DNA of 64,000 bases from Croceicoccus bisphenolivorans. Lineage in GTDB: Bacteria; Pseudomonadota; Alphaproteobacteria; Sphingomonadales; Sphingomonadaceae. Positions 1-10,430 of the stretch are shown here, in pieces. The position numbers and the translations under genes were made by a program. Location of the stretch: NCBI RefSeq assembly GCF_001634625.1, contig NZ_LRSE01000009.1:92204-156203 (forward strand), read 5' to 3'. The notes below the pieces were generated by a model that was given only the letters and a program-made list of their open reading frames with translations, searched no databases and was not told the DNA's origin. How positions within the stretch are numbered: position 1 is the stretch's first letter; each line of letters begins with the position of its first letter.

Positions 1-62
1 GCATCGTTTTTTTCATTGAGCGGCTTCATAGTCGGCGCTGCCGCAGCAATTAGCTCTTTGAT

Positions 63-1091
63 ATGACCGATAACCCCATCCTCACCCCGGACCGCCAGCC
101 GGAAGACCCGGATGCAGCGCTGCGCCCGAAAACGCTGGCCGAATTCGTCGGGCAGGAAGCCGCGCGCGACAACTTGCGCGTCTTTATCGAAGCGGCCCGT
201 TCGCGGTCGGAGGCGATGGACCATGTCCTGTTCTTCGGCCCGCCCGGCCTTGGCAAGACGACGCTGGCGCAGATCGTGGCGCGCGAACTGCGCGTCGGTT
301 TCCGCGCGACATCCGGCCCCGTCATCGCCAAGGCGGGCGACCTTGCCGCACTGCTGACCAATCTGGAGGAGGGCGACGTCCTCTTCATCGACGAGATCCA
401 CCGTCTGAACCCCGTGGTGGAAGAAGTGCTCTATCCCGCGATGGAGGACCGCGCACTGGATCTCATCATCGGCGAAGGGCCGGCGGCGCGTTCGGTGCGG
501 ATCGACCTGCCGCCCTTCACGCTGGTCGGCGCGACGACGCGGCAGGGCTTGCTGACCACCCCCTTGCGCGACCGTTTCGGCATTCCGGTGCGGCTGAACT
601 TCTATACCGTGGCCGAACTGGAACATGTCGTCACGCGCGGCGCGCGCCTGCTGGGCCTGGCGATCGATCCGGACGGCGCGACAGAGATCGCCCGCCGCGC
701 CCGTGGCACCCCGCGCGTCGCCGGACGCCTGCTGCGCCGCGTTCGCGATTTTGCCGAGGTGGCCGGTTCCGCCACCATCACGCGGAAAATCGCGGACAAT
801 GCCCTCACCCGGCTGGAGGTCGACAGTCTCGGCCTCGATGCGATGGACCGGCGGTACCTGAACATGATCGCGGACATCTACAAGGGCGGGCCGGTCGGCG
901 TGGAAACGCTGGCGGCGGGCCTGTCCGAACCGCGCGACACGATCGAGGAAGTGATCGAGCCGTATCTCATCCAGCTCGGCCTCGTCGCCCGCACCGCGCG
1001 CGGCCGCTGCCTCAACGATCGCGGCTGGGCGCATCTGGGCCTGACCCCGCCGACGGGGACCGTTCAGGGCGGCCTGTTCGACGAGGGGTGA
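63..1091 (+). CDS. ruvB: Holliday junction branch migration helicase RuvB
   Basis: RuvB is the hexameric AAA+ motor that drives branch migration of Holliday junctions with RuvA before RuvC resolution. The 342-residue length is normal. Visible motifs are Walker [10 protein letters not shown] (about 59-67), Walker B with DEIH (110-113), sensor 1 GATTR (about 156-160), and a C-terminal winged helix. The ATG is chosen because the product then begins with the family's usual short variable tail before the conserved region; no good Shine-Dalgarno precedes it. ruvC and ruvA, the usual upstream partners, would lie off the left edge. A small hairpin follows the stop. Confidence 0.97.
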   Translation: MTDNPILTPDRQPEDPDAALRPKTLAEFVGQEAARDNLRVFIEAARSRSEAMDHVLFFGPPGLGKTTLAQIVARELRVGFRATSGPVIAKAGDLAALLTNLEEGDVLFIDEIHRLNPVVEEVLYPAMEDRALDLIIGEGPAARSVRIDLPPFTLVGATTRQGLLTTPLRDRFGIPVRLNFYTVAELEHVVTRGARLLGLAIDPDGATEIARRARGTPRVAGRLLRRVRDFAEVAGSATITRKIADNALTRLEVDSLGLDAMDRRYLNMIADIYKGGPVGVETLAAGLSEPRDTIEEVIEPYLIQLGLVARTARGRCLNDRGWAHLGLTPPTGTVQGGLFDEG

Positions 1092-1113
1092 CGACCGGCC
1101 TCGGAACCGGGGA

Positions 1114-1132
1114 AACCCGCGCTGCGCGGGTT
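1114..1132 (+). terminator. Possible weak terminator hairpin after ruvB
   Basis: AACCCGC and GCGGGTT form a 7-bp perfect stem around a 5-base loop, 22 bases after the ruvB stop. Only two T residues follow, so it is weak as an intrinsic terminator. Confidence 0.35.
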
Positions 1133-1167
1133 GGTCAGGCGGGCCTGGGCGGGTTATCGCGGATCGC

Positions 1168-2607
1168 GTGAAAGCCGAGATCGTCATTGGCGATGAGCAG
1201 GGTCGTCCCGTCCTCATCGATATCGAAGAGCTGCTTGCCACGCGCCTTCTGGTGCAGGGCAATTCCGGCTCCGGCAAGTCGCACCTGCTGCGCCGGTTGC
1301 TGGAAGAAAGCGCCGGCATGGTGCAGCAGATCATCGTCGATCCCGAAGGCGATTTCGTCAGCCTTGCCGATGCGTTCAACCATATCGTCGTCGATGCCGC
1401 GTCCTACTCGCAAGGCGAGCTGGAGGCTCTGGCCGCGCGGGTGCGTGAACACCGCGCCTCTGTCGTGCTGGCGCTGGAGGGGCTGGAGGTAGAGCAGCAG
1501 ATCAAGGCGGCGGCGACTTTCCTCAACGCCCTGTTCGATGCCCCGCGCGAACATTGGTATCCCGCGCTGGTGGTGGTGGACGAGGCGCAGATGTTCGCGC
1601 CGTCCGCCGCTGGCGAAATGGCGGAAGATACGCGCCGCCTGACGCTTTCGGCCATGACCAACCTGATGTGCCGCGGGCGCAAGCGGGGGCTGGCCGGTAT
1701 CGTCGCGACGCAGCGTCTGGCGAAGCTGGCCAAGAACGTCGCGGCAGAGGCGTCGAACTTCCTGATGGGGCGCACCTTCCTCGATATCGACATGGTGCGC
1801 GCCGCCGACCTGCTGGGCATGGAGCGGCGGCAGGCCGAGCGTATCCGCGATCTGGAGCGGGGGCGCTTCGTCGGGCTTGGCCCCGCCATCAGCCGCCGCC
1901 CCGTCACGGTGAAGATCGGTTCGGTGCAGACCGGCAACAAGGCAGCGGTCACGGGCCTCATGCCTCTTCCCGAAGCGCCCAAGGCTGACATGACCGCGCT
2001 GCTGACCGATTCCCTGGCGCAGGAAGCGGCGACGCGAACCCCGCCCCCGCCGCCGATGCGGCCCGCACCCGATGCCCGCGTGTTGAGCGAAACGATTGCG
2101 GAGCAGACGGAAAGGCCGGCGCGCACCAGTGCAAGGACACCTGTCGATACCAGCGCCGCCCTGCGCGACGTGCTGGCCGCGATGGCCGCTGATCCCGACG
2201 CGCCCTATCAGCCCGCCAGCACGCTCTACCAGTCCTTCCTCGCCCGTTGCCGCGCGCACGGCATCCATATCCCGCCGCTCGACATGATCGCCTTCCGGCG
2301 GGAATTCGCGATGGCCGTTGCCGGAGTGGACAATGTGGAAGAGGACGCGCGCTCGCGCCTGCTGGAAGCCGGTTCGGGCATTGCCGACGACTTGCTCGGT
2401 CCGTTCCTCGTGATCGGCCGCGCCGCGCTGGAAGGGCGCGACAGCCCGGACGAAGGCGAACTGGCCCGCGCCTATGGCACCAGTTCGCCGGGGCGGGTGC
2501 GCCGCCTGCTCGATCATTTCGAGCGGGAGGGACTAATCGTCGTACGCGAGATTTTCGGCGGAGAGCGCAGGATCAGCGTCCCCGCGCTGGAAGCAACGGG
2601 CTCTTAG
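1168..2607 (+). CDS. HerA-like (DUF87) ATPase with C-terminal winged helix
   Basis: This is a P-loop ATPase of the HerA/FtsK group (DUF87 type). Walker A is GNSGSGKS (31-38) and Walker B VVVDEAQ (about 135-141), followed by a stretch rich in RGRKRG-type basic residues. A proline-rich linker (about 285-300) leads to a C-terminal region (about 420-475) that reads as a winged helix, with YGTSSPGRVRRLLDHFEREG and a wing-like hairpin after it. HerA relatives are DNA or protein translocating motors, but the substrate here is unknown. The start is GTG, the first in-frame start before the conserved N-terminus. No NurA-type nuclease gene lies beside it, so a HerA-NurA resection role is not supported. 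Confidence 0.8.
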   Translation: MKAEIVIGDEQGRPVLIDIEELLATRLLVQGNSGSGKSHLLRRLLEESAGMVQQIIVDPEGDFVSLADAFNHIVVDAASYSQGELEALAARVREHRASVVLALEGLEVEQQIKAAATFLNALFDAPREHWYPALVVVDEAQMFAPSAAGEMAEDTRRLTLSAMTNLMCRGRKRGLAGIVATQRLAKLAKNVAAEASNFLMGRTFLDIDMVRAADLLGMERRQAERIRDLERGRFVGLGPAISRRPVTVKIGSVQTGNKAAVTGLMPLPEAPKADMTALLTDSLAQEAATRTPPPPPMRPAPDARVLSETIAEQTERPARTSARTPVDTSAALRDVLAAMAADPDAPYQPASTLYQSFLARCRAHGIHIPPLDMIAFRREFAMAVAGVDNVEEDARSRLLEAGSGIADDLLGPFLVIGRAALEGRDSPDEGELARAYGTSSPGRVRRLLDHFEREGLIVVREIFGGERRISVPALEATGS

Positions 2608-2618
2608 GAGGCAGGACC

Positions 2619-3023
2619 CTAGGCGGCCACCGACCTGGTGGAGCGTGCGACATCGGCCAGGGTCTGCCGGTCCAGCACGTCCAGAAATGCCCGCTTCGCC
2701 TCGTCCAGCGGGCTGATCAGAGAGCAATCCCGGTTGATGACGCAGTTGGGGCAATCCGCCATCTGCATCGTCGGCTCCATCTTGCGGACAACATGCCCGA
2801 TGCGGATGTCTTCTGGCGGCATCGCCAGCTTCATGCCCCCCGAACGCCCGCGCACCGAACGCAGATATCCTGCGTGGACAAGTGCTTGCCCCACCTTGGC
2901 AACGTGGTTGTAGGAAACCCGGTGAGCAGCGGAAAAGCCGGGCAATGCCACCGGAATTTCGCCACTGCGGGTAACGGCGATAAGCAGCCGCAGCGCGAGA
3001 TCCGTATGGAGCGTCAATTGCAT
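2619..3023 (-). CDS. Rrf2-family transcriptional regulator (NsrR-like)
   Basis: This is a 134-residue Rrf2 regulator with an N-terminal winged helix (LHTDLALRLL... RSVRGRSGGMKLA) and three clustered cysteines at 91, 94 and 100 (CPNCVINRDC). Such triads ligate an Fe-S cluster in NsrR/IscR-type sensors. Divergent transcription from a flavohemoglobin-like globin favours an NsrR-like nitric oxide sensor, but this is inference. The C-x2-C-x5-C spacing is not identical to the E. coli NsrR spacing. The ATG giving MQLTLHTD is preferred; another ATG lies four codons upstream. A dyad in the shared intergenic region is the likely operator. Confidence 0.85.
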   Translation of the reverse strand: MQLTLHTDLALRLLIAVTRSGEIPVALPGFSAAHRVSYNHVAKVGQALVHAGYLRSVRGRSGGMKLAMPPEDIRIGHVVRKMEPTMQMADCPNCVINRDCSLISPLDEAKRAFLDVLDRQTLADVARSTRSVAA

Positions 3024-3063
3024 GGCGCTGGGCATAATCTCGTTGCGGCGCAATATCAAATCC

Positions 3064-3090
3064 AATACAGGTATTTTCAGTACCAGTATT
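3064..3090. promoter_or_regulatory. Candidate Rrf2/NsrR operator dyad
   Basis: AATACAGGTA and TACCAGTATT are 10-bp arms matching at 9 of 10 positions around a 7-base spacer. The same stretch can be read as two tandem AATAC-nn-GTATT palindromes starting at 3064 (perfect) and 3079 (one mismatch). It ends 11 bases before the globin ATG, inside the 78-bp divergent gap, so bound protein would block globin transcription or its early elongation. The regulator assignment is inferred from position. Confidence 0.6.
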
Positions 3091-3101
3091 AGGAGCAACC
3101 C

Positions 3102-3548
3102 ATGCGTACAGTTTCCGCCCAGACCATCGCTATCGTGAAAAGCACGGCCCCCGCGATCGAAAAGCATGGCCTTGCCATCACCACGCGCATGTACGAGCGG
3201 CTGTTCCAGGATGCTGAAATCGCCGCGATGTTCGACCGTGCGGCACAGGAAAGCGGGGAACAGCCCAAGCGGCTGGCGGCGGCGATCCTGGCCTATGCGA
3301 AGAATATCGACCGGCTCGACGCGCTCGGCCCCGCCGTTGGCCGCATGGTTGCCCGCCACGTCGAAACCGGTGTGAAGGCGGAACATTATCCCGCCGTTGC
3401 CAATGCGCTGCTGCCCGCGATTCGCGATGTCATCGGCGAGGCGGCGACCGACGAGGTTCTGGCCGCATGGGGCGAAGCCTACTGGATGCTGGCCGATATC
3501 CTGATCGCCGCAGAAGCGCAGGCTTACGAAGACAGCGACGCGGCCTGA
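3102..3548 (+). CDS. Single-domain flavohemoglobin-type globin
   Basis: This is a 148-residue globin resembling the N-terminal heme domain of Hmp. It keeps the distal Tyr (Y31), E7 Gln (Q54) and proximal His (H86, in RHVE), but has no FAD or NAD reductase domains. Proteins of this type bind O2 and NO and can detoxify NO if an external reductase supplies electrons. It is divergent from an Rrf2 regulator, and RBS AGGAG lies just ahead of the ATG. A strong hairpin terminator follows. The reductase partner is unknown; the only flavin reductase in view lies 6 kb away and is not linked. Confidence 0.9.
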   Translation: MRTVSAQTIAIVKSTAPAIEKHGLAITTRMYERLFQDAEIAAMFDRAAQESGEQPKRLAAAILAYAKNIDRLDALGPAVGRMVARHVETGVKAEHYPAVANALLPAIRDVIGEAATDEVLAAWGEAYWMLADILIAAEAQAYEDSDAA

Positions 3549-3607
3549 ACCGGCCAACCTTCAAAACGGGCTGACACCAGAAAACAGGCCAATATGCAGA
3601 ATGCAGG

Positions 3608-3643
3608 AAGGCCTCCCCCCGCGATGTGCGAGGGGAGGCCTTT
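3608..3643. terminator. Terminator hairpin between globin and acnA
   Basis: An 11-bp perfect stem (AAGGCCTCCCC/GGGGAGGCCTT) with a 13-base loop is followed on the plus strand by TCCTTTT. It lies between convergent genes and could serve both, with the better T run on the globin side. Confidence 0.8.
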
Positions 3644-3674
3644 CCTTTTGGCAATCGCCGTCAGGGCACAGCGC

Positions 3675-6353
<2,679 letters not shown>

Positions 6354-6584
6354 GCGATCAATCCCCTTGGCTGTGCGGGCGGTGCCGCGAACCCGATCCC
6401 TCACCGAGTCGCGCCGCGCCGTGTTGCAATTGCTAACGTGCGTGGGCGCGATGCGCGGGAATGCGCGCTACGTCAAGGCAGGCTAAAGTAGGCCCGCGTC
6501 CATAAAAGCGCAGAATCCGCGTGGTTCGACCGGAAAACGACGCACCTGCGAAGAAATGCGCCCCCTGCTATTTCATCCTTGCTT

Positions 6585-6604
6585 ATAATAACTATAGTTA
6601 CTAT
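6585..6604. promoter_or_regulatory. Palindrome over the marR-emrAB promoter
   Basis: A perfect 12-bp palindrome (TAACTATAGTTA, 6589-6600) extends to 20 bp with one mismatched pair. It overlaps an exact TATAAT at 6584-6589 and ends 9 bases before the marR ATG. MarR proteins bind symmetric AT-rich sites of this size, so it is a likely autorepression operator. No convincing -35 box is visible. Confidence 0.7.
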
Positions 6605-6613
6605 GTGTGTGGC

Positions 6614-7060
6614 ATGGATCAAAACGTTGCCTATCTGACCGCCGATATCGGCCGGTTGTTCCGCAAGCGACTGGATTGCCTTGCCCGGCCCAACGGGTTG
6701 ACGGGCACGCAAATGCGCGTGCTCATTTACCTCAATCGCTTCCCCGGTTCGAACCAGGTCGCGCTGGCTGGATATTTCGAGGTCGAGCCGATCACTGCCG
6801 GGCGCATGGTGGACCGGATGGTGTCTGCCGGCCTCGTGGAGCGGCGGGCCGATCCTAACGACCGGCGCGCATGGCTCGTCTACGCTACCGACAAGGGGCG
6901 GGAACTGCTGAAGGAACTGCGCGGCGAATTCGACGCCAATGTAAAGAGCGCGCTGTGCGGACTGGACGAGAGCGAGCGACGCACGCTGGAAAACCTGCTG
7001 GGGCAAGTCCGGCAAAACCTGCTCGACCAGATGGAAGAACCGGAGGTGGTCAATGGCTGA
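6614..7060 (+). CDS. MarR-family transcriptional regulator
   Basis: This is a 148-residue MarR regulator with a winged helix. The recognition region is GSNQVALAGYFEVEPITAGRM and the wing is DPNDRRAWLVYATDKG, the family's DxRxxR-like signature. The chosen ATG (MDQNVAYL) follows the promoter palindrome; the longer frame upstream would run through it. Its stop overlaps the start of emrA by 8 bases. It is the first gene of marR-emrA-emrB and probably represses the pump until a toxic ligand binds. Confidence 0.93.
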   Translation: MDQNVAYLTADIGRLFRKRLDCLARPNGLTGTQMRVLIYLNRFPGSNQVALAGYFEVEPITAGRMVDRMVSAGLVERRADPNDRRAWLVYATDKGRELLKELRGEFDANVKSALCGLDESERRTLENLLGQVRQNLLDQMEEPEVVNG

Positions 7061-8117
7061 AGCTGATCCCGTGACCGTTCCGCAAGCCGATAGCGAAGCG
7101 CCGGTGCGGCACCCTGCCCCGCGCAAGCGCGGCCGGATGCTTGCGATGTTCCTCGTACCTCTGGCCATTGTCGCCGCAGGGCTGTGGTACTGGTTCGGCA
7201 GCCCGGGCGAAGTATCGACGGACAACGCCTACCTGAAGCTGGACGTCGTTTCGGTGGCGAGCGAAGTGCCCGGCAAGATCGTCAAGGTCCACGTGACCGA
7301 GAACCAGCTGGTGAAGCAGGGCGACATCCTGTTCGAGATCGACCCCGCCGAATACGAGGTCGCCGTTTCGCAGGCCGATGCCCAGATCGCTGGCGCGCAG
7401 GCCCGCATCACATCGCTGCAGGCCGACGTGCATGCCACGGCCGCCGATGTCGCCGGCGCGCGGGATGACCTTGCGCTGGCCGAAGCGAACTATCGGCGCG
7501 AGAAGGAACTGATGGACCGCGGCTTCAACACCCGCGCCCGCATGGATGCCGCCACTCACGCCGTCGCCAGCGCGCGCGACGAACTGAGCGCGCTGCAGGC
7601 CGACGTGGTCAAGGCGCAGGCGCAGCTGGCCACGGGATCGCAGGTTCCCGGCGTCAATCCCGATATCGCCGCCGGACAGGCCGCGCTGGCCAAGGCGCGA
7701 CTGAACCTGCAACGCACCGTCGTGCGCGCACCGGTCGCTGGCCGTGTGACGCAGGTTTCGCGGCTTCAGATCGGGCAGTCGGCCATGGCCGCATTGCCGA
7801 TGGTGTCGATCGTCGAGGACCGGGGTGCACGGGTGGAGGCGAATTTCAAGGAGACCGACCTCAAGAACATGCGACCCGGTCAGAAGGCGGAGATCCGCAT
7901 CGACGCCTACCCCGACCTCGTGCTGAAGGGGCATGTCGACAGTATCGGGGCAGGCACGGGTTCCGAATTCTCGGTGCTTCCGGCGCAGAATGCCACCGGA
8001 AACTGGGTGAAGATAACGCAGCGGGTGCCGGTGCGCATCGCAATCGACGATCCCTCTTCGCGCCCCCTGATTTCGGGCCTTTCCACCGACGTAACCGTCT
8101 TTACCAACGACAAGTGA
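7053..8117 (+). CDS. emrA: EmrA-like HlyD membrane fusion protein
   Basis: This is the periplasmic adaptor of a tripartite drug efflux pump. At 354 residues it has one N-terminal membrane anchor (about 28-48), a lipoyl/barrel half starting with VASEVPGKIVKVHVTENQLVKQGD, a long alpha-helical hairpin (about 105-200), and the second lipoyl half RTVVRAPVAGRVTQVSRLQIGQS. It overlaps the marR stop and precedes emrB by 42 bases, so the three are co-transcribed. It would link EmrB to an outer-membrane channel; the TolC-family protein 22 kb away is a candidate by inference only. Confidence 0.92.
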   Translation: MAEADPVTVPQADSEAPVRHPAPRKRGRMLAMFLVPLAIVAAGLWYWFGSPGEVSTDNAYLKLDVVSVASEVPGKIVKVHVTENQLVKQGDILFEIDPAEYEVAVSQADAQIAGAQARITSLQADVHATAADVAGARDDLALAEANYRREKELMDRGFNTRARMDAATHAVASARDELSALQADVVKAQAQLATGSQVPGVNPDIAAGQAALAKARLNLQRTVVRAPVAGRVTQVSRLQIGQSAMAALPMVSIVEDRGARVEANFKETDLKNMRPGQKAEIRIDAYPDLVLKGHVDSIGAGTGSEFSVLPAQNATGNWVKITQRVPVRIAIDDPSSRPLISGLSTDVTVFTNDK

Positions 8118-8159
8118 TTCCGGCGATGCCCGTGATCCACGCCGCGATGGCGCCCTTCC

Positions 8160-9731
8160 ATGGCTGAGGCTGCGACTGCCGACAGTGCGCCGCCTGCGAA
8201 CAACCGCGGGATAACGCTGCACACGTCAAACCGCCCGCTGCTGATAACCGGCGCGATGGCGGCGATGATCATGCAGATGCTGGACACCACGATCGCCAAC
8301 GTCGCCCTGCCCCATATGCAGGCATCGCTTGGCGCGACGACGGATACGATCACGTGGGTGCTCACCAGCTATGTGCTGGCATCGGCCATCGCGCTTCCGG
8401 CCACGGGCTGGATGGTGAACCGGCTGGGGCTGCGCACGCTGTTCGTCGGTTCGGTCGCGGCTTTCACCGCCGCCTCGATCCTGTGCGGGCTTGCCCAGAA
8501 CATGACGGAAATGGTGGCATTCCGCGTCCTGCAAGGGCTGGCCGGTGCCTTCATCGCGCCGCTGGCGCAGACCGTCCTGCTCGATTCCTGTACCGAGGAA
8601 GAGCGGCCCAAGATGATGATCATCTACAGCCAGGGCATTTTGCTCGGCCCCATCCTTGGTCCGGTGCTGGGCGGCTACATCACGGAAAGCTTCAGCTGGC
8701 GCTGGGTCTTCTACATCAATGTGCCTGTCGGCATCGTCACCGTCCTGATCCTGATGACGATGCTGCCCAACCGCAGGGGGCCGCGCACGAACTTCGATTT
8801 CATCGGCTGGGCGCTGATTGCGGCGGCCGTTGCCGCGCTGCAGCTGATGCTCGATCGCGGACAGGGCGAGGACTGGTTCGATTCGGGCGAGATCGTGATC
8901 TACGCCGTCATCGCCGCCGCAACCTTCTGGATGGCGATCGTGCATCTTGCGACCCATCGCAATTCGATCTTCCCCCGCGCGCTGTTCCGAGACCGGAACC
9001 TTGTGCTCTGCGCCATCCTGAGCTTCCTGTTCGGCACCGTCCTGATGGCCGTCATGGCCCTGTTGCCGGGGCTGTTGCAGCAGATCTACGGGTACCCGGC
9101 GATAGAGGCCGGCTGGCTGATGATCCCGCGCGGACTGGGCATGCTTTTGTCGATGACGATCATCGGCCGCTACGTGGCCCGGATGGATGCACGCTTTTCG
9201 CTTGTGATCGGCGTTTTCCTGACCGGCCTGTCGCTATGGATGATGACCAGCTGGACGACGGAGATGCCGGCCTCGGACATCTTCATTTCCGGGCTGGTTC
9301 AGGGCATCGGGTTCAGCTTCGTGTTCATGCCGCTGAACATCCTCGCCTTCGCCACGTTGCGCGGCGACTTGCGCACCCATGCCACCAGCCTGATGAACCT
9401 GGTGCGCAACATCGGTCAGTCGATCGGGATCGCCGTCTGTTCGGTGCTGCTGTCTCGCAATATCCAGATCAACCATGCCGAACTGGGCGCCCGCATAACG
9501 CAGTACCGGTTTCCGGTGAACATGGACCAGCTGGGCAGCCTTGGCGAAGTCGGCGACGGGGCGCTGGGCATCATGGACGGGATCGTCACGCAGCAGGCGG
9601 CGATGATCGCCTATCTGAACGACTTCTGGTTCATGGCCATCGTCAGCTGGGCGATGATCCCGGTGATCTTCCTTACCCGCAAGCCCGCGACGAAAGCGGA
9701 CGACAAAGGGCCAGCCGACATCCCGCACTGA
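8160..9731 (+). CDS. emrB: EmrB/QacA-type DHA2 MFS multidrug transporter
   Basis: This is a 523-residue inner-membrane drug:H+ antiporter of the 14-helix DHA2 family. The motif LDTTIANVALPHM early in helix 1 is the DHA2 hallmark (motif D1), and motif A/C-like stretches follow (ATGWMVNRLGLRTLF; GPILGPVLGGYITESFSWRW). It partners the EmrA-like protein just upstream. Substrates cannot be read from the sequence. The start at the ATG after CGCCCTTCC is the first of this frame and gives a normal hydrophilic N-terminus before helix 1. Confidence 0.94.
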   Translation: MAEAATADSAPPANNRGITLHTSNRPLLITGAMAAMIMQMLDTTIANVALPHMQASLGATTDTITWVLTSYVLASAIALPATGWMVNRLGLRTLFVGSVAAFTAASILCGLAQNMTEMVAFRVLQGLAGAFIAPLAQTVLLDSCTEEERPKMMIIYSQGILLGPILGPVLGGYITESFSWRWVFYINVPVGIVTVLILMTMLPNRRGPRTNFDFIGWALIAAAVAALQLMLDRGQGEDWFDSGEIVIYAVIAAATFWMAIVHLATHRNSIFPRALFRDRNLVLCAILSFLFGTVLMAVMALLPGLLQQIYGYPAIEAGWLMIPRGLGMLLSMTIIGRYVARMDARFSLVIGVFLTGLSLWMMTSWTTEMPASDIFISGLVQGIGFSFVFMPLNILAFATLRGDLRTHATSLMNLVRNIGQSIGIAVCSVLLSRNIQINHAELGARITQYRFPVNMDQLGSLGEVGDGALGIMDGIVTQQAAMIAYLNDFWFMAIVSWAMIPVIFLTRKPATKADDKGPADIPH

Positions 9732-9758
9732 CCCGCCCCGCAGGTGGCGGAGTGCCGT

Positions 9759-10247
9759 TCAGTCCCTGACCAGCGCGACCGACGAGTGATAGCCGCCGCG
9801 ATGGAACAGCAGGGGCGTATCCCCGCCGCAAACGTCGAGCGCTTCCACCCTGCCCACCACCAGCCAGTGATCGCCAAGATCGACGGTCTGTTCGATGGTG
9901 CAGTCGATCCAGGCCAGCGCATTATCGAAAACCGGCTGTCCCGACGGGCTTTCCCCGTGCGAAAGATCGAGGAACTTGTCCGGGCGTTTTGAGGCGAAAC
10001 GCTTGCACAGGTCCAGCTGGTCGGAGCCGAGCACGTTCACACAAAACCGCCCGGCCTTTGCGATACCCGGATAAGTTGCCGACCCCTTGTCGGGGAAGAA
10101 GCCCACCAGGGGCGGATCGAGCGAGATCGACGAGAACGAGCCCACCACCATGCCCGTGCGGTTCCCTTCGTCATCGATGGCGGTGACGAGGCACACCCCG
10201 GTGGGGTAAGCGCCGAGGACTTCGCGGAAGTGTGCTGAATCGATCAT
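9759..10247 (-). CDS. Flavin reductase domain protein
   Basis: This 162-residue protein has the split-barrel FMN-binding flavin reductase fold (HpaC/ActVB type). Signatures are LGAYPTGVCLVTA near the N-terminus, FSSISLDPPLVGFF, and AGRFCVNVLG. Members reduce FMN or FAD with NAD(P)H and hand reduced flavin to a partner monooxygenase. No monooxygenase is adjacent, so the partner is unknown. The ATG giving MIDSAHFREVLG is chosen; upstream in-frame sequence is basic and unlike the family. It is convergent with emrB. Confidence 0.88.
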   Translation of the reverse strand: MIDSAHFREVLGAYPTGVCLVTAIDDEGNRTGMVVGSFSSISLDPPLVGFFPDKGSATYPGIAKAGRFCVNVLGSDQLDLCKRFASKRPDKFLDLSHGESPSGQPVFDNALAWIDCTIEQTVDLGDHWLVVGRVEALDVCGGDTPLLFHRGGYHSSVALVRD

Positions 10248-10430
10248 CCGGCGAGGTGTGCCGCGTGCCCGGCCCATCGTCAACGTCGCGCATACGCCCC
10301 GCTGCAACGCAACCTGCAATTCAGCTTTGCGAAAGCGCCACTCTCACAAGCTGGGTGAAACTCGCCGGCGCGCTGGACGTTGACCGGTAAGGCGGGGCAT
10401 ATGCCGCCACCATATTATCCGGAGCTTACC

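Noticed and set aside
1168..2607. HerA-NurA DNA end resection system
   Set aside because: The ATPase is present but no NurA-type nuclease or Mre11/Rad50 gene lies in the neighbourhood.
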